From contig NZ_JAASQV010000002.1 in assembly GCF_011761945.1 (NCBI RefSeq), forward strand, positions 744,001-808,000: a DNA stretch of 64,000 nucleotides. Reading direction: 5' to 3'. This document shows positions 20,078 through 30,009 of the stretch, in pieces; within the stretch, counting starts at the first letter, position 1; each line of letters begins with the position of its first letter. The DNA comes from Sphingomonas leidyi. GTDB taxonomy: Bacteria > Pseudomonadota > Alphaproteobacteria > Sphingomonadales > Sphingomonadaceae. The notes under the pieces were generated by a model. The model ran no database searches, was not told the DNA's origin, and saw only the letters and a program-made list of their open reading frames with translations. A program made the position numbers and the translations under genes.

Positions 20078-20647
20078 ATGGCGGGCAGCGTCAACAAAGT
20101 GATCCTGGTGGGCAATCTCGGGCGCGATCCCGAGAGCCGCAGCTTCCAGAATGGCGGCAAGGTGGTCGAGCTGCGCATCGCCACCTCGGAAAGCTGGAAG
20201 GACCGCAACTCGGGCGAGCGCAAGGAAAAGACCGAGTGGCACACGGTCAAGGTCTTCAACGAGGGCCTGGCGAACGTCGCCGAGCGCTACCTGCGCAAGG
20301 GCAGCAAGGTCTATATCGAAGGTGCGCTGACCACGCGCAAATGGCAGGATCAGAACGGCCAGGACCGCTATTCGACCGAGATCGTGCTCCAGGGCTTCAA
20401 CTCGGTGCTCACCATGCTCGACGGCGCGCCCGGCGGTGGCGGTGGTGCTGGCGGCGGCTTCGGCGGCGGCCGCGCATCTGGCGGTGACGATTGGAACTCG
20501 GGCGGCGGCGACGAGTTTGCCGGTCAGTCGTCCAGCCGGGGCGGCGGCAATTTCAACAGCGGCGGCCAGCGTTCGGGCGGCGGCGGTGGCGGCGGCAGCT
20601 TCGGCGGCGGCTTCCCGGACGATCTGGACGACGACGTTCCGTTCTGA
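20078..20647 (+). CDS. ssb: Single-stranded DNA-binding protein
   Basis: 189 residues. The OB-fold (1-110) starts '[20 protein letters not shown]' and includes '[20 protein letters not shown]' and '[18 protein letters not shown]'. A long glycine-rich linker (about 115-178) and the acidic tip DDDVPF follow, the docking peptide for replication and repair partners. ATG 20078 follows GGAG by 5 nt. Confidence 0.97.
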   Translation: MAGSVNKVILVGNLGRDPESRSFQNGGKVVELRIATSESWKDRNSGERKEKTEWHTVKVFNEGLANVAERYLRKGSKVYIEGALTTRKWQDQNGQDRYSTEIVLQGFNSVLTMLDGAPGGGGGAGGGFGGGRASGGDDWNSGGGDEFAGQSSSRGGGNFNSGGQRSGGGGGGGSFGGGFPDDLDDDVPF

Positions 20648-20665
20648 CCTTCGGAAAGGATTACC

Positions 20666-21100
20666 ATGCGCGGCGCGGTGACTGGATTGGCCTTGCTGGC
20701 GGCGGCCTGTGGCGGCCCCAAGACGACCAGCGATCCCGCCGCGCAGAATGTGATCGAGGCGACCTCGAAGGGCGTGCCCGCCAAGGTCGCCGCCGGCACC
20801 TGCAACGACAAGCCCGATTTCGTGCCGGTCTACAAGGAAGCCAAGATCATCAGCTGCACCAGCGGCGATGTCGCGGTGACGGGGAAGCGCAGCGGCACGG
20901 TGATCTACACCGATTTCGCCACGCCCGCGGCGATCCTCGCCTGGTCGAAGCAGCAGGCCATCGCCTCGGGCCTGTCGCTTGGTATCGAGGACGGCAAGTC
21001 GTTCAGCGCGACGGAGGGCGACCGGCGCACGCTGCGGGTGATGGCCGAATCGGGCACGGCGACCACCAACGTCACCGTCAACTGGGGCGTGAAGCGCTAG
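20666..21100 (+). CDS. Small putative lipoprotein, function unknown
   Basis: 144 residues with a short signal sequence and a lipobox-like 'GLALLAAACGG' (Cys at about 15), suggesting a membrane-anchored periplasmic protein. The mature part is beta-rich and contains 'FVPVYKEAKIISCTSGDVAV' and 'TDFATPAAILAWSKQQAIAS'. No family recognised. It begins 18 bp after ssb and is convergent with the pirin gene. Confidence 0.7.
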   Translation: MRGAVTGLALLAAACGGPKTTSDPAAQNVIEATSKGVPAKVAAGTCNDKPDFVPVYKEAKIISCTSGDVAVTGKRSGTVIYTDFATPAAILAWSKQQAIASGLSLGIEDGKSFSATEGDRRTLRVMAESGTATTNVTVNWGVKR

Positions 21101-21110
21101 CGCCGGAAAT

Positions 21111-21965
21111 TCAGGCTTCGACGATCTCGGCGACGCCGAACCTGCCCGCCTGGTAATCGGCGAAGGCCTGGCGGATCTCGGCCTCGCTGTTCATCACGAA
21201 GGGTCCATGCGCCACGATCGGCTCGTCGATCGGCGCGGCATGGCCGAACAGGAACAGCGCGGGAGCGTCGGCGGCGATCGTCACCGCGTCGCCGGGGGTC
21301 AGCTCGGCGAGATGGAAATGCGCGACCGCCGTGCCTTCCACGTGGAACACGCCCCGCACGGCATAGAGGAACACGTCGCGCCCCTCGAGCCCGGAAAAGG
21401 TCACGCTGCCGCCGGCCGCGATCTCCACCCAGCTCAGGAAGACGCCGGTCAGCGAATCGACCACGCCCCTGGCCTCGCCGAACATGCCCGCGACCAGGTG
21501 GACGGTGGCACCGTCGACGGCGACCGACGGAATCGCCCCGGCCTGTGCGCCGACATAGCGCGGCGCGGTCATCTTGAGCCTGGAGGGCAGGTTCACCCAG
21601 AGCTGGAGAATCTCCATCGGCCCGCCGTCACGCTTGAACTCGGCGGGCGAGACTTCGGCATGGACGATGCCGCTGCCCGCGGTCATCCACTGGATGCCCC
21701 CGGCGCGAATGATGCTCGCATGGCCGGCGCTGTCGGTATGCGCCAGCTCGCCCGCCAGGATGAACGTCACCGTCTCGAAACCGCGGTGCGGATGCGGGCC
21801 GAAGGGCAGGCCGCGATTGTTCGCCGGATAGGTCTGCGGGCCGTGATGATTGAGGAACAGGAAGGCGCCGACATGCCCGATCGCCGGGCCCGGCACCGGC
21901 CGCCGCGTGACGAGGTCGCCGATGTCGTCGCGAAAGGCCGGGTGCACCCGCTTCACCGTCCGCAT
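21111..21965 (-). CDS. Pirin-family protein
   Basis: A 284-residue double cupin. Metal ligands are expected in 'GPHPHRGFETVTFILAGEL' (two His) and 'GSGIVHAEVSP' (His with distal Glu). 'GGIQWMTAGSGIVHAE' is the pirin signature. Some bacterial pirins have quercetin dioxygenase activity; others are regulators. It is 4 bp after metW on the same strand and probably belongs to that operon. Confidence 0.92.
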   Translation of the reverse strand: MRTVKRVHPAFRDDIGDLVTRRPVPGPAIGHVGAFLFLNHHGPQTYPANNRGLPFGPHPHRGFETVTFILAGELAHTDSAGHASIIRAGGIQWMTAGSGIVHAEVSPAEFKRDGGPMEILQLWVNLPSRLKMTAPRYVGAQAGAIPSVAVDGATVHLVAGMFGEARGVVDSLTGVFLSWVEIAAGGSVTFSGLEGRDVFLYAVRGVFHVEGTAVAHFHLAELTPGDAVTIAADAPALFLFGHAAPIDEPIVAHGPFVMNSEAEIRQAFADYQAGRFGVAEIVEA

Positions 21966-21969
21966 CGCA

Positions 21970-22557
21970 TCACCTCCTCAGCAGGAACACCGCATGTTCG
22001 GCGAACAGATTGGCCAGCGCCGAGCCGCAGCGCTGGTCGCCCGACAGGAACCAGCTGCCCTCCAGCGTGATCCCGCGCCCCTGCACGAACGCGCGAAAAT
22101 CGTCGACGGTCACATGGTGGATGTTGGGCGTGGCATACCATTCGACCGGCAGCAGCCGCGTCACCGGCATCCGCCCGCCGAACAGCAGCGAGGCGCGCAC
22201 CCGCCAATGGGCGAAGTTGGGGAAGGAGACGAAGGCGTGCTTGCCGATGCGCAGCAGGTTCTCCAGCACCAGGTCCGGGTGGCGGGTGGTCTGCAGCGTC
22301 TGGCTGAGGATGGCATAGTCGAAGCTATGGTCCGGATAGTCGGCCAGGTCGGTATCGGCATCGCCCTGCACCACCGAGAGGCCCCGGCCCACCGCCGCCG
22401 CCACGTCGCCCGCGTCGAGCTCGAGCCCGCGCGCATCGACCTGGCGGGTGTCGCGCAGCGCCGCCATCAGCGCCCCATCGCCGCAGCCCACATCGAGCAC
22501 GCGGCTGCCCGCCGCCACGTTCGCGGCGATGATCGCCAGGTCCGGGCGCAGAGTCAT
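21970..22557 (-). CDS. metW: Methionine biosynthesis protein MetW
   Basis: A 195-residue class I methyltransferase fold ('VLDVGCGDGALMAALRDTR', 'DADTDLADYPDHSFDYAILS') with the MetW-specific 'LSQTLQTTRHPDLVLENLL' and 'FPNFAHWRVRASLLFGGRMP'. MetW assists MetX homoserine acyltransferase in bacteria that carry the metXW pair. Start ATG 22557 overlaps the stop of the GNAT gene (ATGA). In most genomes metW directly follows metX; here an acetyltransferase gene separates them. Confidence 0.93.
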   Translation of the reverse strand: MTLRPDLAIIAANVAAGSRVLDVGCGDGALMAALRDTRQVDARGLELDAGDVAAAVGRGLSVVQGDADTDLADYPDHSFDYAILSQTLQTTRHPDLVLENLLRIGKHAFVSFPNFAHWRVRASLLFGGRMPVTRLLPVEWYATPNIHHVTVDDFRAFVQGRGITLEGSWFLSGDQRCGSALANLFAEHAVFLLRR

Positions 22558-22991
22558 CGCGTGTAGAGATCCACGTCGTGCCGTTCCATGCAGCGCTCGG
22601 GATGCGGGATCTGCGTCCAGCCGAGCTTGGCATAGAGGGGCTGCATGTCGCGCGTGAAGAGCAGCCAGCGGCGCAGGCCCGCCAGCTCGGGGTGCGCCTG
22701 CACCGCTTCGAGCATCTGCGTCGCCACGCCCCGGCCCCGGTGTGCCGGCAGCACGAACACGTCCGCCAGATAGGCGAAGGTGGCATGGTCGGTGATGATC
22801 CGGGCGAAGCCGACCTGCTCGTCCTGGCCGGCCTCGTCCTTGGCGAAGGCGCCGGCGCAGAAGGAATTGCCGATCGCGTTCTCGACGATGTGCCGCGGGA
22901 TGCCCTTGGCCCAATAGGATCCGCTCAGGAACGCGTGGATCAGGTCGAGATCCAGCTCGGCCTTGTCGAACGAGATGCGATAGTCGCTCAT
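22554..22991 (-). CDS. GNAT-family N-acetyltransferase between metX and metW
   Basis: A 145-residue GNAT domain: acetyl-CoA loop '[20 protein letters not shown]', beta-bulge '[20 protein letters not shown]' and C-terminal '[10 protein letters not shown]'. The substrate is unknown. It overlaps both neighbours by 4 nt (metX stop/GNAT start and GNAT stop/metW start), so all three are translationally coupled. Confidence 0.88.
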   Translation of the reverse strand: MSDYRISFDKAELDLDLIHAFLSGSYWAKGIPRHIVENAIGNSFCAGAFAKDEAGQDEQVGFARIITDHATFAYLADVFVLPAHRGRGVATQMLEAVQAHPELAGLRRWLLFTRDMQPLYAKLGWTQIPHPERCMERHDVDLYTR

Positions 22992-24124
22992 GCCGTCCCC
23001 GCTTCCAGGAAGCCGCGCACCACCCGGTCGAGCTCGGGGCTCTCGAGCAGGAAGGCGTCATGGCCGAAGGGTGATCTCAGTTCGACGAAGCTCGCCCGCG
23101 CGCCCGCCGCGTTGAGCGCATGGACGATCGTGCGCGATTCGCTCGTCGGATAGAGCCAGTCGGTGTCGAAGCTGACCACGCAGAAGCGCGCGCCGCTGCC
23201 CCGGAAGGCGCTGGCGAGCAGCCCGCCATGCTCCTCGGCCAGGTCGAAATAGTCGAGCGCCCGGGTGATGTAGAGATAGGAATTGGCGTCGAACCGGTCG
23301 ACGAACGCCAGGCCCTGGTGGCGCAGATAGCTCTCGACCTGGAAGTCGGCGTCGAAGCCGAACGTCTTGGCGCCGTCCGGTTTCTCCGGGCGGCTCTGCA
23401 GCTTGCGCCCGAACTTGGCGGTGAGCCCCGCCTCGGAGAGATAGGTGATATGCGCCGCCATCCGCGCCACCGCCAGCCCGGCGGCGGGGGGGTCATTGTC
23501 GGCATAATAGTCGCCGCCGCGCCATTTGGGATCGGCCATCACGGCCTGGCGGCCGACTTCGTGGAAGGCGATGTTCTGCGCGGAGTGCCGTGCGGCGCTG
23601 GCGATGACCACGGCCGAGGCGACGCGCTCGGGAAAGGTCGCCGCCCAGCTCAGCGCCTGCATGCCGCCCATCGAGCCGCCGACCACGGCGAACAGCTTTC
23701 CCACGCCGAGATGATCGAGCAGCATCGCCTGCGCACGAACCATGTCGCGGATGGTGATGACCGGGAAGCCCATCCCCCAGGGCTTGCCCGTGGCGGGATT
23801 GACTGTCGCCGGCCCCGAGCTGCCCAGGCAGCTGCCCAGCACGTTCGAGCAGACGACGAAATAGCGATCGGTGTCGATCGGCTTGCCCGGCCCCACCATC
23901 CGCGCCCACCAGCCGGGCTTGCCGGTGCGCGGATGGGTGGAGGCGACATGCTGATCGCCGGTCAGGGCATGGCACACCAGGATCGCGTTGCCGCCATCGG
24001 GCGCGAGGGTGCCATATGTCTCGTAGCCGATGTCGAGCGGCGACAGCAGCCCGCCGCCGTCGAGGCGCAGCGGCCCCGGCAGCGTCACCGAACGGCCAGT
24101 GCCATAACGCGGATCGTCGGACAT
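22988..24124 (-). CDS. metX: Homoserine O-acyltransferase MetX
   Basis: A 378-residue alpha/beta-hydrolase that acylates L-homoserine, the first committed step to methionine by direct sulfhydrylation. It has '[16 protein letters not shown]', the nucleophile elbow '[12 protein letters not shown]' (Ser151), Asp in 'FDTDWLYP' and His in '[11 protein letters not shown]'. ATG 24124 gives the standard '[10 protein letters not shown]' start; no strong ribosome site is visible. It lies 32 bp after the amine oxidase gene, too close for a SAM riboswitch. Confidence 0.94.
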   Translation of the reverse strand: MSDDPRYGTGRSVTLPGPLRLDGGGLLSPLDIGYETYGTLAPDGGNAILVCHALTGDQHVASTHPRTGKPGWWARMVGPGKPIDTDRYFVVCSNVLGSCLGSSGPATVNPATGKPWGMGFPVITIRDMVRAQAMLLDHLGVGKLFAVVGGSMGGMQALSWAATFPERVASAVVIASAARHSAQNIAFHEVGRQAVMADPKWRGGDYYADNDPPAAGLAVARMAAHITYLSEAGLTAKFGRKLQSRPEKPDGAKTFGFDADFQVESYLRHQGLAFVDRFDANSYLYITRALDYFDLAEEHGGLLASAFRGSGARFCVVSFDTDWLYPTSESRTIVHALNAAGARASFVELRSPFGHDAFLLESPELDRVVRGFLEAGTA

Positions 24125-24156
24125 TCCGCGGTCGTTAGGAGGCTGTGCGTTCCGGT

Positions 24157-25731
24157 TCAAGCGGCCTTGGCATCGATCCGCCTGCCAAGGACGGCGGCGG
24201 CGGCCATCCGCCCGGTCTGCGCGGCGCCGTTCATATAGCCCGGAAAGGCATCGGAGAGATGCTCGCCCGCGAACCAGATCCGCCCCGCATGGGGAACCTG
24301 GTCGTCGCCCTCGCCCTCGACGTACAGCAGCTTCGAGAAGCGCGTGAGCTGGCCGGGGGCATAGTTGCAATAGGCGCCGAGCGTGAGTGCCTGGGCGTGC
24401 CAGTTGGTGCGGGTGAAAGGGCCGGTGGCGGCCTCGACCAATCCCGGGATCGCGGCGGCGGCGCTGTCGGCGAAGCGCGCGGCGAGCGCGGAGGGCGCTT
24501 CGCCCTGCGCGCGCAGCACTTCGTCGCCGCCCAGAAACCAGGTCCAGACCGGCGAGAGCCCGTCCTTGCGGTGGACGCTGCCGTCCCAGCCCAGTGCCCA
24601 GCCGGCCCGCGGATCGGTCTGCCACAGCTCGCCGCCCACGCCCATCGGCCGGCGCCACGGCATGGCATTGGTGCCCGACTGGACCTTCTCGTTGAAGCCC
24701 AGCTCCATCTCGCCGATAAAGGCGCGCCAGGCGGCGGGAAGCGGCACGCGGAAATCGATCTGGCGGGTAAGCGGCCCGGGTACCGCGACGATCAGCGTAT
24801 CGGCATCCGCGGTCGAACCGTCGAGGAAATGGAGCTTCAGCCCCGGCTCGACGCGGTGCAGGCGCTTGCCGGTGGCGATCCGATCGGCATGGAACGCGCT
24901 CATCGCCGCGATCAGCGCCGAGCTGCCGCCCTCGATCACATAGCGCTCGTCGGCGCCGCCCAGCACTTCGGCACGCCGGCCGTCCACTGTCGGCAAGTTG
25001 AAGATCAGCTCGATCGCCGAGGCGCGATTGGGCTCGACGCCATATTCGGTGCGGCTGGTCGCCTCGAGCAGCTGGCGGACCCAGGGCTCGCGGACCCGGG
25101 CGGCGTGCCTTTCGAGATAGTCGTGGATCGACAGGCGATCGAGGCGGGGCGCGACGCGGGCATGGTCCCGGTCCAGCCGGTCGGCGTCCTTCCCGATCTG
25201 CGCGGCGATCGGACGCAGCGCCGCGGCCAGCTCCGCGTCGCTCACGAGCCGGCCGTTCGCGAGGATCAGCGTATCGTGCGGCTCGTTCTTGCGGTCGAGC
25301 AGCGCCACGCCGAAGCGCGCGAGCAGCGCATGCATGTCATAATGGTCGGTGTTGACCAGCTGGCCGCCCGCCTCGAACGTCCAGTCGCCCGATCTGTGCG
25401 TGTACATCCGCCCGCCGGTGCGGCCGCGGCCTTCGTACAGAAAGGCATCGATGCCGGCCTTGCGCAGATGATGGAGCGCGCTGAGGCCGGCGATGCCGCC
25501 GCCGACGATCGCCACCCGCCCGGGCGGGCGCGCCGCGGCGGCGCGGGGAAAGGTGCCCGCAATGCCGGTCGCGGCCATCGCCCGCAGCACCGCGCGCCGT
25601 GTCGCGCCGCTCGCGCCCTTGACCGGCATCGCCTCGCCGGCCGCTTCCAGATTGCGCCGCCGCGCCGCTTCCAGCGCGCGCCAGACGATGCCGTTCCCCC
25701 GCATTGCCCCTCCCTGGCTCCCTTTAACCAT
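24157..25731 (-). CDS. FAD-dependent amine oxidase, Tat-exported
   Basis: A 524-residue flavin monoamine oxidase/Lyn-like protein. A twin-arginine-type leader '[16 protein letters not shown]' (about 44-59) is followed by the FAD dinucleotide fold '[20 protein letters not shown]', the GG doublet '[14 protein letters not shown]' and the C-terminal flavin site '[19 protein letters not shown]'. It would oxidise amines in the periplasm. Start ATG 25731 or ATG 25704 are both possible. It is divergent from hisC with 57 bp between and upstream of metX on the same strand. Confidence 0.87.
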   Translation of the reverse strand: MVKGSQGGAMRGNGIVWRALEAARRRNLEAAGEAMPVKGASGATRRAVLRAMAATGIAGTFPRAAAARPPGRVAIVGGGIAGLSALHHLRKAGIDAFLYEGRGRTGGRMYTHRSGDWTFEAGGQLVNTDHYDMHALLARFGVALLDRKNEPHDTLILANGRLVSDAELAAALRPIAAQIGKDADRLDRDHARVAPRLDRLSIHDYLERHAARVREPWVRQLLEATSRTEYGVEPNRASAIELIFNLPTVDGRRAEVLGGADERYVIEGGSSALIAAMSAFHADRIATGKRLHRVEPGLKLHFLDGSTADADTLIVAVPGPLTRQIDFRVPLPAAWRAFIGEMELGFNEKVQSGTNAMPWRRPMGVGGELWQTDPRAGWALGWDGSVHRKDGLSPVWTWFLGGDEVLRAQGEAPSALAARFADSAAAAIPGLVEAATGPFTRTNWHAQALTLGAYCNYAPGQLTRFSKLLYVEGEGDDQVPHAGRIWFAGEHLSDAFPGYMNGAAQTGRMAAAAVLGRRIDAKAA

Positions 25732-25788
25732 GAAGCCCTAGAGCCTGACCCTTGCCATCCGGTAACCATTCCGCCAAGCCGCGCGACC

Positions 25789-26886
25789 ATGACCGCACCA
25801 GTTCCCAAGCCCTGGATCATGGAAATCGCCCCCTATGTGCCGGGGCGCTCCACCACCGATGACGGCCGCAGGGTCTCGAAGCTCTCGTCCAACGAGAACC
25901 CGCTCGGCACCTCGCCCAAGGCGCGCGCGGCGTTCCTGACCGCCGCGACCAGCCTCGAGCGCTATCCCGATGCCAGCGCCGTCGAGCTGCGCGAGACGAT
26001 CGCGGTGCGATACGGCCTCGATCCCGCGCGGATCATCTATGGCAATGGCTCGGACGAAGTGCTTCACCTCGCCGCCGGCGCCTTTGCCGGCCCGGGCGAC
26101 GAGATCATCTACGTCCATTACGGCTTCACCGTATATCCGATCGCCACCCGCCGCGTCGGCGCGACGCCGGTGGTGGCGCCGGACAAGGACTATGCGACCG
26201 ATGTCGACGCCATCCTCGCCTCGGTGACCGAGCGCACCAAGATCGTCTTCGTCGCCAACCCCAACAACCCGACCGGTACCTATGCGCCGCGCAGCGAGAT
26301 CCTGCGCCTCCATGCCGGCCTGCCCAGCCATGTGCTGCTCGTGCTCGACCATGCCTATGCCGAATATATCGAAGGCGACGACGACGATGGCGGCATGGAA
26401 CTGGCCCGCACCGCGCCCAACGTGCTGGTGACGCGCACCTTCTCCAAGATGTACGGGCTCGCCGCCGAGCGGATCGGCTGGGGCTATGCCTCGGCGCCGA
26501 TCATCGAAGCGATGCACCGCATCCGCCTGCCCTTCTCGATCACCATCGCCGGCACCGCCGCGGCGGTCGCCGCGCTGGGCGATACCGATTTCGTCGCCCA
26601 CACCAAGGCGCACAATGCCGAATGGCGCCGCTGGTTCGCGGACGAGATCGCCAAGCTGGGCAACAAGGGCCTGCGCGCCGTGCCGAGCCAGGCGAACTTC
26701 GTGCTGGTGTTGTTCGAGGGCCAGCTCGGCGCCGAGGCAGCGTACAAGGGACTGATGGACGCCGGCTATATCGTCCGCTGGCTGCCCGGACAGGGGCTAC
26801 CGCACGGCCTGCGCATCACCATCGGCACCGAGGAAGAGACGCGCGGGGTGATCGCGGCGCTTCGCAGCCTGGCGGGCGAGGACTGA
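25789..26886 (+). CDS. hisC: Histidinol-phosphate aminotransferase
   Basis: A 365-residue PLP-dependent class I/II aminotransferase. Diagnostic are 'SKLSSNENPLGTSPKA', 'NPNNPTGTYAPRSEIL', 'LVLDHAYAEYI', and Schiff-base Lys220 in 'TRTFSKMYGLAAERIGW'. Because it is coupled to a prephenate dehydrogenase gene it may also transaminate aromatic substrates, as known for such hisC-tyrA pairs. Stop and next start overlap by one base (TGATG). Confidence 0.94.
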   Translation: MTAPVPKPWIMEIAPYVPGRSTTDDGRRVSKLSSNENPLGTSPKARAAFLTAATSLERYPDASAVELRETIAVRYGLDPARIIYGNGSDEVLHLAAGAFAGPGDEIIYVHYGFTVYPIATRRVGATPVVAPDKDYATDVDAILASVTERTKIVFVANPNNPTGTYAPRSEILRLHAGLPSHVLLVLDHAYAEYIEGDDDDGGMELARTAPNVLVTRTFSKMYGLAAERIGWGYASAPIIEAMHRIRLPFSITIAGTAAAVAALGDTDFVAHTKAHNAEWRRWFADEIAKLGNKGLRAVPSQANFVLVLFEGQLGAEAAYKGLMDAGYIVRWLPGQGLPHGLRITIGTEEETRGVIAALRSLAGED

Positions 26887-27794
26887 TGCTGCCCTTTGCC
26901 CGGGTGACGATCATCGGCCTGGGCCTGATCGGCTCTTCGATCGCGCGCGCAGTGCGGCAGCACATGCCGAGTGCGCGCGTGACCGGCTTCGACGCCGATC
27001 CGGCGGTGCGCGAGACTGCCTTGCGCATCGCGCTGTGCGACGACGTCGCGGACACCGCCGGCACTTCGGTGATCGACGCCGATCTCGTCATCCTGTGCGT
27101 CCCCGTCGGCGCGATGGGTGCGGCGGCGGCCGGCATCGCCGCGGACCTGCCCGCCGACGCGATCGTCAGCGATGTCGGCTCGTGCAAGGAAAGCGTGGTC
27201 GAGGCGGTGCGCACCGCGCTGCCGGACGCGACCTTCGTTCCCGCGCACCCGGTGGCGGGCACCGAGAATAGCGGCCCCGAGGCCGGCTTCGCCTCGCTGT
27301 TCCACGGCCGCTGGTGCATCGTCACGCCGGTGGCGGGCACCGACGCACTGGCCGTGGAGCGGGTGCGCGAATTCTGGAAGCGGCTGGGCGCCGAAGTCGA
27401 GACGATGGCCCCCGACCATCACGATCGCGTGCTGGCGGTGACCAGCCACCTGCCCCACCTGATCGCCTATACGATCGTGGGCACCGCGTCGGACATGGAG
27501 GAAGTCACCCAGTCCGAGGTCATCAAATATTCGGCCGGCGGCTTCCGCGACTTCACGCGCATCGCCGCCTCGGACCCGACGATGTGGCGCGACGTGTTCC
27601 TGGCGAACAAGGAAGCGGTGCTCGACATGCTCCAGCGCTTCTCCGAGGACCTCACCGCGCTCCAGCGCGCGATCCGCTGGGGCAAGGGCGACGAACTGTT
27701 CGAGCTGTTCACGCGCACCCGCGCCATCCGCCGCTCGATCATCGAGCAGGGCCAGGACGACGCGGCGCCCGATTTCGGCCGCACGCACGACTAG
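26886..27794 (+). CDS. tyrA: Prephenate/arogenate dehydrogenase family protein
   Basis: A 302-residue NAD(P)-dependent dehydrogenase for tyrosine synthesis. The Rossmann GxGxxG is in 'IIGLGLIGSSIARAV' (11-16). Also present are 'SDVGSCKESV', 'FVPAHPVAGTENSGPEAG' (catalytic His) and 'VTSHLPHLIAYTIV'. A short C-terminus without an ACT domain matches the cyclohexadienyl/arogenate type reported in related alphaproteobacteria. Coupled to hisC. Confidence 0.93.
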   Translation: MLPFARVTIIGLGLIGSSIARAVRQHMPSARVTGFDADPAVRETALRIALCDDVADTAGTSVIDADLVILCVPVGAMGAAAAGIAADLPADAIVSDVGSCKESVVEAVRTALPDATFVPAHPVAGTENSGPEAGFASLFHGRWCIVTPVAGTDALAVERVREFWKRLGAEVETMAPDHHDRVLAVTSHLPHLIAYTIVGTASDMEEVTQSEVIKYSAGGFRDFTRIAASDPTMWRDVFLANKEAVLDMLQRFSEDLTALQRAIRWGKGDELFELFTRTRAIRRSIIEQGQDDAAPDFGRTHD

Positions 27795-27880
27795 CTTCCC
27801 GCGGAGCGACGCCGACGTTCCGCCGGAAGGTCGCGAAGGCCTGTGCCCGCAGGATCCCGTCGTTCCGACAGGGCGAAAGC

Positions 27881-27904
27881 GCGGCCGGACGCCGATCCGG
27901 CCGC
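27881..27904. terminator. Perfect hairpin between tyrA and plsC
   Basis: GCGGCCGGA (27881-27889) and TCCGGCCGC (27896-27904) form a perfect 9-bp stem with a 6-nt loop in the 120-bp gap between the convergent tyrA and plsC ends. No T-run. The rest of this gap shows no gene. Confidence 0.5.
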
Positions 27905-27914
27905 GGGCGGCGGC

Positions 27915-28598
27915 TCAACCGTTCAGTGCGTTGATCCCCGCATGCACCCGGGCCTCGGCTTCGGCGCGAGGCAGGCCGGGCGGGATCATCGGCTCGAACC
28001 GGAAGGTGACGACGCCCGGCTTCTTGATTCCGTGCTTGGGCCATACATGGCCGCTCTTCACCGCGATCGGCACCACGGGCAGGTCGAGCATCCGATACAA
28101 CCCGGCAAAGCCCGAACGCAGTTCGGGCTTCTCGCCCGGCTTCACCCGCGTCCCCTCCGGGAAGATCATCACCGATCGGCCCTGCCGCAATGCGGCTTGC
28201 GCGTCCTTCATCATCGCGCGCAGCGCCGAGGCATTGGCGGTGCGGTTGACGATGATGACGCCATAGCGCCGCGCCGCCCAGCCCCAGAGCGGGATCCGCG
28301 CCAGCTCGCGCTTCATCACCGTGGCGGGCGAGCCCAGCAGCCGGCTCAGCTCCAAGGCCTCGAACAGCGATTCGTGCTTGCCCGCGAACAGCACCGGGCC
28401 CTTGGGTATCTCGCCCTCGATCCTTACCCGGATCCCCAGGATCCAGCGCGCCGACCAGCGCATCAGCGCCACCCAGCCCATCGAATAGCTGCGCAGCGCG
28501 TCGCCGCCCAGCACGGCGACGAAGGGCACGAGCAGCACCATCGGCACCGACAGGCCGTAGAAGAAGATCGAGAAGGCGAGCGTGCGGAGCAGGTTCAT
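27915..28598 (-). CDS. plsC: 1-acyl-sn-glycerol-3-phosphate acyltransferase
   Basis: A 227-residue inner-membrane acyltransferase making phosphatidic acid. An N-terminal hydrophobic segment is followed by the active-site box in H-x4-E form ('FAGKHESLFEALELS'; the common form is H-x4-D), then 'VIIVNRTANASALRAMM' and 'VMIFPEGTRVKPGE'. The H-x4-E variant is frequent in this family. ATG 28598 overlaps the ydcF stop by one base. Confidence 0.9.
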   Translation of the reverse strand: MNLLRTLAFSIFFYGLSVPMVLLVPFVAVLGGDALRSYSMGWVALMRWSARWILGIRVRIEGEIPKGPVLFAGKHESLFEALELSRLLGSPATVMKRELARIPLWGWAARRYGVIIVNRTANASALRAMMKDAQAALRQGRSVMIFPEGTRVKPGEKPELRSGFAGLYRMLDLPVVPIAVKSGHVWPKHGIKKPGVVTFRFEPMIPPGLPRAEAEARVHAGINALNG

Positions 28599-29128
28599 CA
28601 GCTGGCGCCGAGCAGCAGCGCGATCCGCCGCACGAGATATTTGTGATATTCGCGGAACAGCATCGCGAAGCCCGGCTGGCTGCGCACCGGATCGCCGATC
28701 ACCTCGACGCCCTTCAGGGCATGGGCCAGCTCGAGCCGGGCGCGCGGCATGTGCCAGTCGGACGTCACCAGCCGCACCGTCCTGTACCGGTGCTCCTTCA
28801 CCCATTCCGCGGTCTCCTCCGCGTTGGAGCGGGTGTCGACCGCCTGCCAGCCCAGGTCGACGCAGCAGCGCATCAGCTTCCGGTCGATCTTGTATTCCGC
28901 GGCGAACTCGCCGGGGCGCACATCGGGATCGACGCCGCTGACCAGCATCCGCTGGGCATCGCCCGCGCGCAGCACCTCGAGCCCGCGGTCGATGCGCTTC
29001 GATCCGCCGGTCAGCACCACGATCGCGTCGGTCTTGCGGTTCTCCAGCGGGTGGCCGAGCGAGAGCATGAACGCCGCGAAGCCGAGCAGCCAGGCGATCA
29101 CCACCAGGGCAATGAGGCGCAGGATCAC
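28598..29128 (-). CDS. YdcF/ElyC-family (DUF218) membrane protein
   Basis: 176 residues with one N-terminal membrane helix ('LIALVVIAWLLGFAAFML') and a DUF218 domain: 'AIVVLTGGSKRIDRGLEVL', 'MLVSGVDPDV', 'TRSNAEETAEWVKEH' and 'LVTSDWHMPRARLE'. The family includes proteins with roles in envelope assembly. The start is GTG 29128, overlapping the ftsX stop (GTGA). Member of the ftsE-ftsX-ydcF-plsC run. Confidence 0.87.
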   Translation of the reverse strand: MILRLIALVVIAWLLGFAAFMLSLGHPLENRKTDAIVVLTGGSKRIDRGLEVLRAGDAQRMLVSGVDPDVRPGEFAAEYKIDRKLMRCCVDLGWQAVDTRSNAEETAEWVKEHRYRTVRLVTSDWHMPRARLELAHALKGVEVIGDPVRSQPGFAMLFREYHKYLVRRIALLLGAS

Positions 29129-30009
29129 AGCGTACGGCCCAGCGCACGCAGCACAGTGCTCCGCGCCGCGAAGGTGGCGAGCAGCGCGAAGCCCAGCGGC
29201 AACAACAGGAGCAGGAGCCAGTCGCGCTGCTGCAGCGCCACGCCGCTCAGCATCTCCGAGCCCACCAGCGCCATGCGCGACTGGAGGAACCAGACGAGTC
29301 CCAGCGCCGCCGCGGAGCCGAGCAGGCCGCCGAACAGCGTGTCGAACGCGATCCGCCGCTGGAACAGGCGGGCAATCTGGACATCGGTGGAGCCGAGCAT
29401 GTGCAGCACATCGATGGTGTCGCGGTGCGTGTCCAGCCCCGAACGCGCGGCGAGCAGGACCACGGCGGCAGTGGCGGTGGCGATCAGCAGCATCAGCCCC
29501 ACCGCGAGCCAGCTCATCGTGGTCATGAAGCTGCGCACCGGCGAGAGCCATTGCGCATGCCGGTCGATCCGGGCGCCCGGGGCGATGGCCCGGGCAGTGC
29601 GCTCGACCATGGCCAGGCTGCTGCCATGCACCTCGACGTCGATCATCGCCGGCATCGGCAGGTCGGGATCGAGCCCGGTATCGCCCAGCCAGGGCTTGAG
29701 CAGCTCGGCGAGCCGCTGGCGATCGACTTCGGCGGCGCGCGCCACGCCCGGGATCCTGGCCATCGCCGCGCGGATCGCCGCCGCCTCGCCGTCGCGCGTC
29801 GCGGCGTTGGGTTCGACGATCTGGATGGTGAGCCGCCCCGCCAGCTGGCGGTCGAGCTGCGCGGTGGCGGCGAACATGCCAAGCCCCAGCGCACCGGCGA
29901 GCACGGTCAGGAACAGCATGATCGCCATGATCCAGGTCATGGCGCGGGTACGCCGGCTCTCGTCGAGCAGGCGGCGATCGGGCGCATTGGGGTTGAGGCT
30001 CAGCTTCAT
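29125..30009 (-). CDS. ftsX: Cell division protein FtsX
   Basis: 294 residues with four membrane helices: one near the N-terminus (about 24-46), a periplasmic domain (about 47-165) and three in the C-terminal FtsX/MacB-type region. Pairs with FtsE and controls peptidoglycan hydrolases at the septum. The first residues '[20 protein letters not shown]' are cytosolic. Start overlaps the ftsE stop by 4 nt. Confidence 0.9.
   Translation of the reverse strand: MKLSLNPNAPDRRLLDESRRTRAMTWIMAIMLFLTVLAGALGLGMFAATAQLDRQLAGRLTIQIVEPNAATRDGEAAAIRAAMARIPGVARAAEVDRQRLAELLKPWLGDTGLDPDLPMPAMIDVEVHGSSLAMVERTARAIAPGARIDRHAQWLSPVRSFMTTMSWLAVGLMLLIATATAAVVLLAARSGLDTHRDTIDVLHMLGSTDVQIARLFQRRIAFDTLFGGLLGSAAALGLVWFLQSRMALVGSEMLSGVALQQRDWLLLLLLPLGFALLATFAARSTVLRALGRTL

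Noticed and set aside
24124..24157. SAM riboswitch before metX
   Set aside because: Only 32 bp separate metX from the upstream gene, too short for any SAM riboswitch class.
24145..25788. Upstream extension of the hisC frame by about 550 codons
   Set aside because: It runs antisense through the amine oxidase gene; homology begins at the ATG at 25789.
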